The translations under genes were made by a program, and so were the position numbers. Shown here piece after piece: positions 44,594-51,279 of a stretch of 51,279 bases of DNA (position 1 is its first letter; every line of letters begins with the position of its first letter). The notes beneath the pieces were generated by a model. The model was not told the DNA's origin. It ran no database searches and was given only the letters and a program-made list of their open reading frames with translations. This DNA is from Alcanivorax sp. (GTDB lineage: Bacteria; Pseudomonadota; Gammaproteobacteria; Pseudomonadales; Alcanivoracaceae): the NCBI GenBank assembly GCA_022449455.1, contig JAKUPL010000019.1, positions 38,171 through 89,449 of the forward strand, written 5' to 3'.

Positions 44594-45739
44594 TCAGGGC
44601 GCCCGGCTGACGCGGGCGGTGGCGGCCTCGGCGGGCAGCAGGCGCAGGTCGTAATTGACCGCCCGGGGACCGGGATCGACGATCTCCAGGCCGATGTGCA
44701 CCGGGGTGCCGCTGGGCATGGCGGTGGCGCCGCTGAAGTCGCCGCGCAGGTATTCGGCCGGCGCAAAACGGCGGCTGGCCACCACCTGGCCCCGCAGGTC
44801 GGTGAAGGTGAGCTCCAGCACCGGGAACGGCTGCGGCCAGTCCGCCTCGTTGAACAGCAGGGCATCCACCATCAGGGCGTCACGGAAGCGGGGGTGGCTG
44901 CGGACCACCAGATTGGCGCCGCGCAGCCGCGAGGGGTCGGCGTGCAGGGGCAGGGCGCAGCCCAGCACCTGGCAGGCCTGGGCGTAATAGGGGCGCCATT
45001 GGGGCTGGCGGGCCAGCTCCTGGAAATGGAACACCGCGTACTGGCCGACCAGTACCAGCAGGGCCAGCAGCGACAGCAGCCCCCACTTGAGCAGCACCGC
45101 CGGCCCCGCCGGCGGCGGCGCCACATAGTCGAGCCGTTCGTTGGCGGCGCGGTGGCGGGCGGCGTTGCGGTTGAGAAAGTCGAACGGGTCGGGCTCACCG
45201 TCCTCCGGCCCGCCGTCGGGGGCGCGGTCCGCGGTGTTGCGGGTCAGCAGCGCCGAGGCGGGCGGGACGGCGGCCTCGGCGCGCCGATCAGGGCCGGCCG
45301 GGGCGCCGGGCCGGGCGTCGTCGTCCTCGTCTTCCAGGTCACGCAGCAGCGCCTCGGCCCAGGATTCGTCCGCCGGTTCCCCGTCGTCGTCGGCTTGCGG
45401 GTGGTCGGTGCCGGAACGGTCGTCGCCCAGGGCGCCGTCCAGATCCGCGAAGCGGTCGCCGCGCCCGTCGCCGTCCATATCCAGAAAGGCGTCGCTCAAT
45501 TCCAGCCCGGCGTGATCGCCGCCGGCGGGGGCCAGCCGCGGCGCGTCCTCGTCCAGGGCCCGTTCCCAGCGGCCGTGGTCGGCGGGTGGCGCGGCGTCGC
45601 CGACCAGATGGTCGGTGGCCTGGAAAATCCGCAGACAGGACCCGCATCGCACCGCGCCGCGAGCCTGACTCAGGTGGTCGTCGCTGATCTTGAACTGGGC
45701 GCCGCAGTGCGGGCAGCGGGTTTTATAGGGGCCGGCCAT
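44594..45739 (-). CDS. Zinc-ribbon DUF3426 domain membrane protein
   Basis: 381-residue protein. An MJ0042-type zinc ribbon at the N-terminus has Cys9, Cys12, Cys32 and Cys35. A long, acidic, low-complexity linker (about 55-200) leads to a single membrane segment near 212-235 (LLSLLALLVLVGQYAVF) and the DUF3426 domain (about 240-370: VVRSHPRFRDALMVDALLFNEADWPQPFPVLELTF). The function is not known; the topology suggests a cytoplasmic zinc domain and a periplasmic domain. Its place between prmA and dusB is the same in Pseudomonas. Confidence 0.88.
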   Translation of the reverse strand: MAGPYKTRCPHCGAQFKISDDHLSQARGAVRCGSCLRIFQATDHLVGDAAPPADHGRWERALDEDAPRLAPAGGDHAGLELSDAFLDMDGDGRGDRFADLDGALGDDRSGTDHPQADDDGEPADESWAEALLRDLEDEDDDARPGAPAGPDRRAEAAVPPASALLTRNTADRAPDGGPEDGEPDPFDFLNRNAARHRAANERLDYVAPPPAGPAVLLKWGLLSLLALLVLVGQYAVFHFQELARQPQWRPYYAQACQVLGCALPLHADPSRLRGANLVVRSHPRFRDALMVDALLFNEADWPQPFPVLELTFTDLRGQVVASRRFAPAEYLRGDFSGATAMPSGTPVHIGLEIVDPGPRAVNYDLRLLPAEAATARVSRAP

Positions 45740-45853
45740 GGTTGGACGTCTCGGCGCATCGGAGCAGGCTGTAGGAAATAAAGGTTGTACAGAACAAAGC
45801 GGGTACGCCGCAAGACTGGCGACCGCCGTTTGCTACCTGGAACACGCCGGCGC

Positions 45854-46729
45854 TCAGCGCCGCACGCCGTCGATGCGTACCCAGTCGCCGCGCTGGCGGG
45901 TGGGGGCCAGATCGAACCAGGGCGCGTAGGCCTCGCGCACCGCCGCCGCCTGATCCGCCAGGATGCCGGACAGCGCCAGGGGCGCGCCGGGGCGGCAACG
46001 GCCGGCCAGGGTGGCGGCCAGCTCGATCAACGGTCCGGCCAGAATATTGGCCACCAGCAGATCGTACTGCTCCTGCGCCGCCAGCGCTTCCGGCAGGCAC
46101 AGGCTGAGCCGCTCGCCGACGCCGTTGGCGGCGGCATTGTCGGCGCTGGCGGTGAGCGCCTGGGGGTCGATGTCGGTGCCCACGGCGGCGTCGGCGCCCA
46201 GCAACAGAGCGGCGATGGCCAACACCCCGGAGCCGCAGCCGAAGTCCAGCACCCGGCGGCCGCGCAGATCGGCGCCGTCCAGCCATTCCAGGCACAGCGC
46301 GGTGGTGTCGTGGGTGCCGGTGCCGAACGCCAGGCCCGGGTCCAGTTTCAGGTTCACCGCGTCCGGTTGCGGCGCCTCGCTCCAGCTCGGCACGATCCAC
46401 AGCCGCTCACCGAAGCGCATGGGCTGGAAGTCGTCCATCCAGGCCCGTTCCCAGGCCTGTTCCGCCAGCGGTTCCACCCGGTGGTCGGCGAAAGCGAGGC
46501 CCTGCTCGCCTAGGGCGGCCAGCACCCGGTCCAGGTCGACGCCGTCCTCGAACAGGGCGGTGACCACGGTGGTGTTCCACAGCGGCCGGGCCCCCGGTGG
46601 CGGTTCGAACACCGGCTGGTCGGCGCCATCGGTAAGGGTCACGGCGGCGGCGCCCAGATCTTCCAGGCTGTCCTGGAAGGCGTCCGCGTGGCGCGGGTCG
46701 GTGGCGATGTGCAACTGCTGCCAGGCCAT
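45854..46729 (-). CDS. prmA: Ribosomal protein L11 methyltransferase
   Basis: 291-residue PrmA, which methylates L11 at several amino groups. The substrate-recognition N-domain ([20 protein letters not shown]) is followed by the SAM domain with [40 protein letters not shown] and NPPY-like [13 protein letters not shown]. The ATG at 46729 fits the family length; a longer in-frame extension upstream runs antisense to the next gene and was rejected. accC normally lies directly upstream; here two plus-strand genes intervene. Confidence 0.95.
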   Translation of the reverse strand: MAWQQLHIATDPRHADAFQDSLEDLGAAAVTLTDGADQPVFEPPPGARPLWNTTVVTALFEDGVDLDRVLAALGEQGLAFADHRVEPLAEQAWERAWMDDFQPMRFGERLWIVPSWSEAPQPDAVNLKLDPGLAFGTGTHDTTALCLEWLDGADLRGRRVLDFGCGSGVLAIAALLLGADAAVGTDIDPQALTASADNAAANGVGERLSLCLPEALAAQEQYDLLVANILAGPLIELAATLAGRCRPGAPLALSGILADQAAAVREAYAPWFDLAPTRQRGDWVRIDGVRR

Positions 46730-46903
46730 GGCGTCTCCGGTGATCGTGGGTCGGAACCAAACCCGCGCAGTGTATATCACAGTGGGGGCGGGTTCAGCCG
46801 CGACGCACGCCCGCTGGCGACACCGGGAACGCGGCGCGTATAGTTGAAGTGAAAATGATGTTCCGGCCGCCGCACGGCGGTCGCTGCCTCCAAGAGGACA
46901 CCC

Positions 46904-47497
46904 ATGACCGAAAATATGGCGGAAACCATCCTGGCGGCGATGGCGTTGCTGGCCCTCGGTCTGCACGGGCTGGTGCCGCGTCTGTCGCTGTTCGCCAATC
47001 TGGGCGCCCGTGCCAAGGCGGACCCGGAGAAGCGATTGCTGCAGGTGCTGCAGGTGCTGGTGGTGCTGGCGATGGTGGTGGTGCCGTTGTGCGACGCGCT
47101 GCTGCCCTGGTTTGAATTCGCCGACGTGGTGTTTCTGGACGAGGCCGCCTGGGTCGGGCTGATGCTCGGCAGCGCCGCCATCTGGCTGTTCTGGCGCGCC
47201 GGGCGCGACCGGGGGCCGGCGCTGGCCCCCTGCGGCACCCTGCGCGGTGGCGGCGTGTACCGCTATCTGCGTTATCCGGTGTACGCCGCCATGCTGTTGT
47301 GGGCGCTGGCGCAGTTGCTGTTGTTGCAGAACTGGCTGGCCGGGCCGGTGGCGGCGTTGACCTTCACGCTGGCCTACCTGTTGCGGGTGCCCCTGGAGGA
47401 GCAGCAGAACCTGGAGCGCCACGGGCATCGGTATCTGGATTATATGGAACGGACCGGGGGCATCATCCCCCGGTTGACCCGTTCGCGGTCCGATTGA
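46904..47497 (+). CDS. Isoprenylcysteine/phospholipid-methyltransferase-like membrane protein
   Basis: 197-residue protein with about four membrane segments. The C-terminal half carries the SAM-site pattern of the ICMT/PEMT group: [21 protein letters not shown], then [22 protein letters not shown] with the RHPxY-like and E-rich helices. The N-terminal half is hydrophobic without clear relatives. Bacterial members methylate varied or unknown substrates, so none is assigned. It is divergent from prmA and followed 32 bases later by the kinase-like gene, with which it probably forms a unit. Confidence 0.8.
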   Translation: MTENMAETILAAMALLALGLHGLVPRLSLFANLGARAKADPEKRLLQVLQVLVVLAMVVVPLCDALLPWFEFADVVFLDEAAWVGLMLGSAAIWLFWRAGRDRGPALAPCGTLRGGGVYRYLRYPVYAAMLLWALAQLLLLQNWLAGPVAALTFTLAYLLRVPLEEQQNLERHGHRYLDYMERTGGIIPRLTRSRSD

Positions 47498-47529
47498 GCG
47501 ACCGCCGGCGTACACGGGAGTTCGAGGTC

Positions 47530-48192
47530 ATGGTTCACATTCACCCCCTCAGCCGCGCGCAACTGGAGCGCGTGGTGGCCGATTCCCAGGTGGTGGAACG
47601 GGACGGGCACGGCATCAAGGTGCTGCGGCTGCGGGATGGGCGCTATCTGAAGTATTTCCGGCGCAAGCGTTTTTTCAACCGCGAGTTGCTGTCGCCGGCG
47701 GCGGTGCGTTTCGCGCGCCACGCGCGGCGGCTGGAGCGCTTGCGGATTCCCACTTTGCGGGTGGAGAGCCTGCATCGGATTATCGGTGAGCCGCACACGG
47801 TGGCGGTGTATCAGCCGATGCCCGGCGATACCCTGCGCGCCTTGCTGGCGCGGGGCGAGACCGATTGCCAGCTGATGTATCGGGTGGGGGTGTTTCTGGC
47901 GCGCTTGCATCGGCAGGGCGTGTTCTTCCGGTCGGTGCATCCGGGCAACATCGTGGTCGATGGTTTCCGCATCGGCTTGATCGATGTGCTGGATATGAAG
48001 GTGCGGCCCTGGTCCATGTCGCGTTGGGCGCGGCGGCGTAACTGGCTGCATTTTCTGCGCTGCGTGGAGGATCGGGTCCATTGGCGGCCGGAGCTGATTG
48101 ATGCGCTGCTGTTCGGGTATCGGGACGCGGCGGATTTGCCGATGCGGGAGGTGGGGGAAGTGGCGGAGCGGATTCGCGACTTTCTGTTCTAG
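47530..48192 (+). CDS. Lipopolysaccharide-kinase-like protein lacking the usual catalytic Asp
   Basis: 220-residue protein resembling the WaaP/Kdo-kinase-like proteins often named 'toluene tolerance protein'. A Lys-rich ATP-side strand (LRDGRYLKYFRRKRFF, Lys41) and the catalytic-loop region HRQGVFFRSVHPGNIVVDG are present. Asn140 and the metal-binding Asp152 (IGLIDVLD) remain, but the position of the catalytic Asp, five residues before the Asn, is Ser135. It may be an inactive or altered kinase. The start ATG 47530 has GAGGTC upstream, and its neighbour is the methyltransferase-like gene. Confidence 0.7.
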   Translation: MVHIHPLSRAQLERVVADSQVVERDGHGIKVLRLRDGRYLKYFRRKRFFNRELLSPAAVRFARHARRLERLRIPTLRVESLHRIIGEPHTVAVYQPMPGDTLRALLARGETDCQLMYRVGVFLARLHRQGVFFRSVHPGNIVVDGFRIGLIDVLDMKVRPWSMSRWARRRNWLHFLRCVEDRVHWRPELIDALLFGYRDAADLPMREVGEVAERIRDFLF

Positions 48193-48225
48193 CTTTTTTC
48201 CGGGGTGGTTTCTCCAGAGGGGCTG

Positions 48226-48331
48226 GCGGGAGGATTTTCCCCTGGCCCGGACACGCCGTGAACCCGTCCCTGGGGGCTCGTTTCAGACATCCCTGTCTTC
48301 AACGGTCCGGGCCAGGGGAAAATCCACCCGC
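48226..48331. repeat. Inverted-repeat element with 27-bp arms between two convergent genes
   Basis: The left arm 48226-48252 and right arm 48305-48331 are inverse copies with a single mismatch: GCGGGAGGATTTTCCCCTGG... against ...CCAGGGGAAAATCCACCCGC. The 52-nt centre includes CCCTGGGGGCTCG and a small hairpin AGACA-TCCC-TGTCT. It starts 34 bases after the kinase-like gene. Similar centres recur as dispersed repeats in marine gammaproteobacteria, as far as I remember, but I cannot confirm that here. Confidence 0.8.
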
Positions 48332-48370
48332 CTCCGTGCCAACCGCAATGGGCCGCCACGTGGGGTTGGG

Positions 48371-48394
48371 TGTAGGAGCGGCTTCAGCCGCGAT
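48371..48394. repeat. REP-like element 1
   Basis: TGTAGGAGCGGC-TTCA-GCCGCGAT, the head and short GC hairpin of the REP sequences common in Pseudomonas and relatives. It lies 18 bases beyond the accC stop, in a convergent gap that also holds the 27-bp-arm inverted repeat. No REP-associated transposase is in the window. Confidence 0.75.
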
Positions 48395-48411
48395 GCCGGC
48401 CCTTTTCCGGG

Positions 48412-49758
48412 TCAGTGGTTGCCCAGTTTCTTTTCCAGGTGGTGGATGTCCACGCCGCCTTCCTTGAAGGCCGGGTCGCGGAAGATTTTGTCGCGGTGCA
48501 GGGCCACGTTGGTTTTGATGCCTTCCACCACGATTTCTTCCAGGGCGATGCGCATGCGTTCGAAGGCCACGTCCCGGTTCTCGCCCCAGGTGATCAGTTT
48601 GCCGATCAGGGAGTCGTAGAAGGGCGGTACCGTGTAGCCGCCGTAGACGTGGGAGTCGACGCGTACGCCGTTGCCGCCGGGGGCGTGGAAGTAGGTGATC
48701 TTGCCGGGGCTGGGCACGAAGCTGACCGGGTCCTCGGCGTTGACGCGGACTTCGATGGCGTGGCCCTGGAAGGTCACGTCATCCTGCTTGATGGTCAGGC
48801 CTTCGCCGCCGGCGATGCGCAGCTGTTCCTTGACGATGTCCACGCCGGTGATCATTTCCGTGACCGGGTGTTCCACCTGCACGCGGGTGTTCATCTCGAT
48901 GAAGTAGAAGCCTTCGTTTTCGTAGAGGAATTCGAAGGTGCCGGCGCCCCGGTAGTTGATTTCCTTGCAGGCGTTGACGCAGCGCTGGGCCACTTCTTCC
49001 TTCAGGTGGGCGGGGATGTTCGGGGCCGGGGCCTCTTCCACCACCTTCTGGTGCCGGCGCTGCAGGGAGCAGTCCCGGTCGCCCAGGTGGATGGCGTGGC
49101 CGGCGCCGTCGGAGAGCACCTGGATTTCCACGTGGCGCGGCTTCTGCAGAAACTTCTCCATGTACACGGTGCTGTCGCCGAAGGCGTTCTTGGCCTCGGA
49201 GCGGGTCAGGGTCACCGCGTTGAGCAGTTGCTGGCGGTCTTCCACCACGCGCATGCCGCGCCCGCCGCCGCCGGCGGCGGCCTTGATGATCACCGGGTAG
49301 CCGATTTCCTCGGCCATCATCAGGGTGGCGTCCTCGTCGTCACCCACCGGGCCGTTGGAGCCGGGTACCGTGGGTACGCCGGCGGCCTTCATGGCCTCGA
49401 TGGCGGATACCTTGTTGCCCATCAGGCGGATGGTGTCGGCGCGCGGTCCGATAAAGATGAAGCCGGAGCGCTCCACGCTTTCCGCGAAGTCGGCGTTCTC
49501 GGCCAGGAAGCCGTAGCCCGGGTGGATGGCGTCCGCGTCGGTGACCTCGGCGGCGCTGATGATGGCCGGGATGTTCAGGTAGGAGTCGGTGGACGGCGCC
49601 GGGCCGATGCACACCGCCTCGTCGGCGAGCCGCACGTGCATCAGGTCACGGTCGGCCTTGGAGTACACCGCCACGGTGCGGATACCCAGCTCCTTGCAGG
49701 CCCGCAGGATGCGCAGGGCGATTTCGCCGCGATTGGCAATCAGAACCTTTTCCAGCAT
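48412..49758 (-). CDS. accC: Acetyl-CoA carboxylase, biotin carboxylase subunit
   Basis: 448-residue biotin carboxylase, which carboxylates the biotin of AccB at the cost of ATP, the first step of fatty-acid synthesis. It opens [20 protein letters not shown]; the ATP-grasp domain has [34 protein letters not shown] and [20 protein letters not shown]. It starts 12 bases after accB, and the pair is an operon. In Pseudomonas prmA follows directly; here it is separated by repeats and two opposite-strand genes. Confidence 0.97.
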   Translation of the reverse strand: MLEKVLIANRGEIALRILRACKELGIRTVAVYSKADRDLMHVRLADEAVCIGPAPSTDSYLNIPAIISAAEVTDADAIHPGYGFLAENADFAESVERSGFIFIGPRADTIRLMGNKVSAIEAMKAAGVPTVPGSNGPVGDDEDATLMMAEEIGYPVIIKAAAGGGGRGMRVVEDRQQLLNAVTLTRSEAKNAFGDSTVYMEKFLQKPRHVEIQVLSDGAGHAIHLGDRDCSLQRRHQKVVEEAPAPNIPAHLKEEVAQRCVNACKEINYRGAGTFEFLYENEGFYFIEMNTRVQVEHPVTEMITGVDIVKEQLRIAGGEGLTIKQDDVTFQGHAIEVRVNAEDPVSFVPSPGKITYFHAPGGNGVRVDSHVYGGYTVPPFYDSLIGKLITWGENRDVAFERMRIALEEIVVEGIKTNVALHRDKIFRDPAFKEGGVDIHHLEKKLGNH

Positions 49759-49770
49759 GGGAAACCCCCG

Positions 49771-50235
49771 TTAGACGATGGAGAACAGGGGCTGGTCGAA
49801 CTCCACCGGCTCGCCGTCCTCGACCAGGATGGCGTCGATGGTGCCGGACTTGTCCGCCTCGATCTGGTTCATCATTTTCATCGCCTCGACGATGCACAGC
49901 ACGTCACCGGCCTGCACTTTCTGGCCCACTTCCACGAAGGTGGCGGCGCCGGGGGACGGCGAGCGGTAGAAGGTGCCGACCATGGGCGAGCGCACCAGGT
50001 GGCCGCTGGGGGTGTCGTCACGGGGGGCCGGGGCGCTGTCGGCGGCGGGCGCGGGGGCCGGCGCCGGTGCCGGGGCGGCGTACTGCGGATACGGGGCGTA
50101 CTGCGGCGCCGGCGCGCCGGAATGGCGGCCACCACGGCTGATGCGGACGGATTCCTCGCCCTCCTGGATTTCCAGTTCCTCGATGCCGGATTCTTCCAGC
50201 AGTTCGATCAGTTTCTTGATTTTACGGATGTCCAT
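49771..50235 (-). CDS. accB: Biotin carboxyl carrier protein of acetyl-CoA carboxylase
   Basis: 154-residue [27 protein letters not shown] is the usual N-terminal helix. A flexible Ala/Pro-rich linker spans about 42-72, and the biotinyl domain follows with Lys120 in VEAMKMMNQ as the attachment site, and the thumb-like segment ([15 protein letters not shown]). The ATG at 50235 leaves 2 bases after the aroQ stop; a longer upstream frame overlaps aroQ and was rejected. Confidence 0.97.
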   Translation of the reverse strand: MDIRKIKKLIELLEESGIEELEIQEGEESVRISRGGRHSGAPAPQYAPYPQYAAPAPAPAPAPAADSAPAPRDDTPSGHLVRSPMVGTFYRSPSPGAATFVEVGQKVQAGDVLCIVEAMKMMNQIEADKSGTIDAILVEDGEPVEFDQPLFSIV

Positions 50236-50237
50236 GC

Positions 50238-50687
50238 TCAGTCCTGTGCCTGATCCAGATGTTCCAGGGCGGCGGTCAGCGCCAGTTGGTACCCGGCGGC
50301 GCCCAAACCACAAATCACGCCCTCGGCGATGTCGGAAAAATACGAATGCTGCCGGAACGGCTCGCGGGCGTGCACGTTCGACAAATGCACTTCAATGAAC
50401 GGCAGCGCCACCGCCAGCAGAGCGTCGCGCAGGGCCACGCTGGTGTGCGTGAACGCCGCCGGATTGAAGAGGATGAAATCGGTGCCGTCGGTGCGCGCCG
50501 CGTGGATGCGCTCGATCAGCTGATACTCGGCGTTGCTTTGCAGATGCTCCAGCCGGTGGCCCGCCGCGGTGGCCCGCTGTTGCAGGTCACGGTCGATGGC
50601 CGCCAGCGTGGTGTGGCCGTACTTGTCGGGCTCGCGCTGACCCAGAAGGTTCAGATTGGGCCCGTGGAGTACGAGGATGCTAGCCAA
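50238..50687 (-). CDS. aroQ: 3-dehydroquinate dehydratase, type II
   Basis: 149-residue type II dehydroquinase of the shikimate pathway. [21 protein letters not shown] carries the catalytic Arg and Tyr23; [16 protein letters not shown] and [20 protein letters not shown] complete the active site. I choose the TTG at 50687 because it gives the family length and AGGGG lies nearby; an in-frame ATG 33 bases further upstream would add 11 unusual residues. It leads the aroQ-accB-accC run and follows dsbD, as in Pseudomonas. Confidence 0.94.
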   Translation of the reverse strand: MASILVLHGPNLNLLGQREPDKYGHTTLAAIDRDLQQRATAAGHRLEHLQSNAEYQLIERIHAARTDGTDFILFNPAAFTHTSVALRDALLAVALPFIEVHLSNVHAREPFRQHSYFSDIAEGVICGLGAAGYQLALTAALEHLDQAQD

Positions 50688-50824
50688 GACGTCTACCCCT
50701 GAAAGTGCGGTCATCTGCATTGAACGTGTGACGAAATACCGGTTTGACCGGCTTTTTCCATCAACGCTGGCAGTCTAAGGGTATCCGCTTGCGGAAATAA
50801 AGGACTTTACACCATTGGTTACAA

Positions 50825-50846
50825 GTAGGAGCGGCGCTGCCGCCAC
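50825..50846. repeat. REP-like element 2
   Basis: GTAGGAGCGGC-GCT-GCCGCCAC, the same head and hairpin as the element at 48371, in the same orientation. It lies 18 bases after the dsbD stop and upstream of aroQ. The rest of this gap (50721-50864) holds a short dyad, CCGGT-TTG-ACCGG, next to CTTTTT. Confidence 0.65.
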
Positions 50847-50864
50847 CCCGCCTTGCCGGCCGGC

Positions 50865-51279
50865 TCAAGAGCCGGTGGCGGGCAGGATTTTGTTGTCCAG
50901 GTGCTTCAGGAAACGCTCCGAGTCCATTTCGCCGAGCACCCGGGCGTCCGGTACCTCGCGACCGTCGCGGTCGAAGAACACGAAGCTGGGCAGGCCGAAG
51001 ATGTTGTACTCCGCCATGATCTTCTGGTTCTCGTCGTTGATCTCGGTGATGTCCACCCGGTACAGGTCGAAGCCGGCCATGGCGTCCAGCACCCTCGGGT
51101 CGGCCAGGGTGGTGTCCTCCATGACCTTGCAGGCCACGCACCACTCGGCGAAGAAATCCACCAGCACCGGCCGGTCGGCGTCGGCGGAGGCGGCCAGGGC
51201 GTCGCGCAGGGGCCGGTGGCCGGCCAGGCTTACCCAGGGGCCGTGCTCGCCGTCGGCGGTGGGCCGCGCCGGGCCGCCC
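50865..51279 (-). CDS. dsbD: Thiol:disulfide interchange protein DsbD, C-terminal part (5' end outside window)
   Basis: About 138 codons of the C-terminal periplasmic thioredoxin-like domain (DsbD-gamma). WCVACK holds the redox-active Cys pair; VLVDFFAEWCVACKVMEDTT and YNIFGLPSFVFFDRDG, with the cis-proline, are typical. DsbD passes electrons from cytoplasmic thioredoxin through the membrane to periplasmic DsbC and relatives. The frame runs without break to the right edge, so the membrane domain should lie beyond it. A dsbD (dipZ) gene also precedes aroQ in Pseudomonas. Confidence 0.9.
   Translation of the reverse strand, partial: GGPARPTADGEHGPWVSLAGHRPLRDALAASADADRPVLVDFFAEWCVACKVMEDTTLADPRVLDAMAGFDLYRVDITEINDENQKIMAEYNIFGLPSFVFFDRDGREVPDARVLGEMDSERFLKHLDNKILPATGS

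Noticed and set aside
45854-47515. A 553-codon minus-strand frame covering prmA and extending upstream
   Set aside because: Only the last 291 codons match PrmA. The upstream part is antisense of the methyltransferase-like gene.
1-51279. tRNA, rRNA, transposase, integrase or phage genes
   Set aside because: I looked through the intergenic stretches, nearly all under 300 bases, and saw no cloverleaf, rRNA or mobile-element protein. This was by eye, without a covariance-model search.

Overview
The window is GC-rich chromosomal DNA from a free-living gammaproteobacterium. Gene content and order match Pseudomonas closely: ycgB-yeaH-prkA, apaH-apaG-ksgA-pdxA-surA-lptD with divergent amgK-murU, rpe, trpE/G/D/C, vfr-osmC-speD-coq7, and dsbD-aroQ-accB-accC...prmA-DUF3426-dusB-fis-purH-purD-retS. 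The protein sequences and the intergenic repeats differ enough that I favour a marine oil-degrader type relative (Alcanivoracaceae or nearby Oceanospirillales) over Pseudomonas itself. That placement is inference. There are no rRNA or tRNA genes, no CRISPR array, no transposase and no phage genes.

Layout. 1-2030 (minus): 5' part of a ferric-iron ABC permease and its periplasmic iron-binding protein behind a Fur-box-like site. 2054-6835 (minus): stress operon prkA-yeaH-ycgB. 7257-13816 (minus): apaH, apaG, ksgA, pdxA, surA, lptD (envelope biogenesis and housekeeping). 13962-16324 (plus): amgK, murU (peptidoglycan recycling) and rpe. 16429-18903 (plus): a DUF4396 membrane protein, an NlpC/P60 lipoprotein and an Old Yellow Enzyme. 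19013-20326 (minus): an MFS symporter. 20549-27229 (plus): the bo3-type quinol oxidase cyoABCD, a SURF1 protein and a RegB/RegA-type redox two-component system. 27392-27940 (minus): an FMN-binding oxidase-like protein. 27967-32124 (plus): a trp promoter, a leader peptide with two Trp codons, an attenuator, then trpE, trpG, trpD, trpC. 32202-34347: vfr (minus), osmC-like and speD (plus). 34408-44443 (minus): coq7, a RetS-like hybrid sensor, a double cNMP-binding/rhodanese fusion, a TSUP transporter, purD, purH, fis, dusB. 44594-46729 (minus): a DUF3426 zinc-ribbon protein and prmA. 46904-48192 (plus): two genes (methyltransferase-like membrane protein and kinase-like protein) placed inside the otherwise conserved accC-prmA neighbourhood. 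48412-51279 (minus): accC, accB, aroQ and the 3' end of dsbD.

How the genes work together. Most are housekeeping. The most coherent functional unit is terminal respiration with its probable redox control: cyoABCD, SURF1, RegB with its quinone-binding GGxxNPF motif, and RegA. cyoE (heme O synthase) is absent from the cluster. Tryptophan synthesis appears to be controlled by a classical leader-peptide attenuator upstream of trpE.

The most unusual material is non-coding. Three intergenic palindromes share a strict architecture: four 7-bp units (GTTRAAA), a spacer, then four inverted units (TTTYAAC). Each lies a few bases from stop codons. A fourth palindrome has the same plan but a different repeated word. 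A separate 27-bp-arm inverted repeat and two REP-like elements sit around accC/aroQ. Inside cyoB a patch of about 33 codons uses codons quite unlike the rest of the gene. I found no obviously new multi-gene system; the palindrome family is the best candidate for something undescribed.
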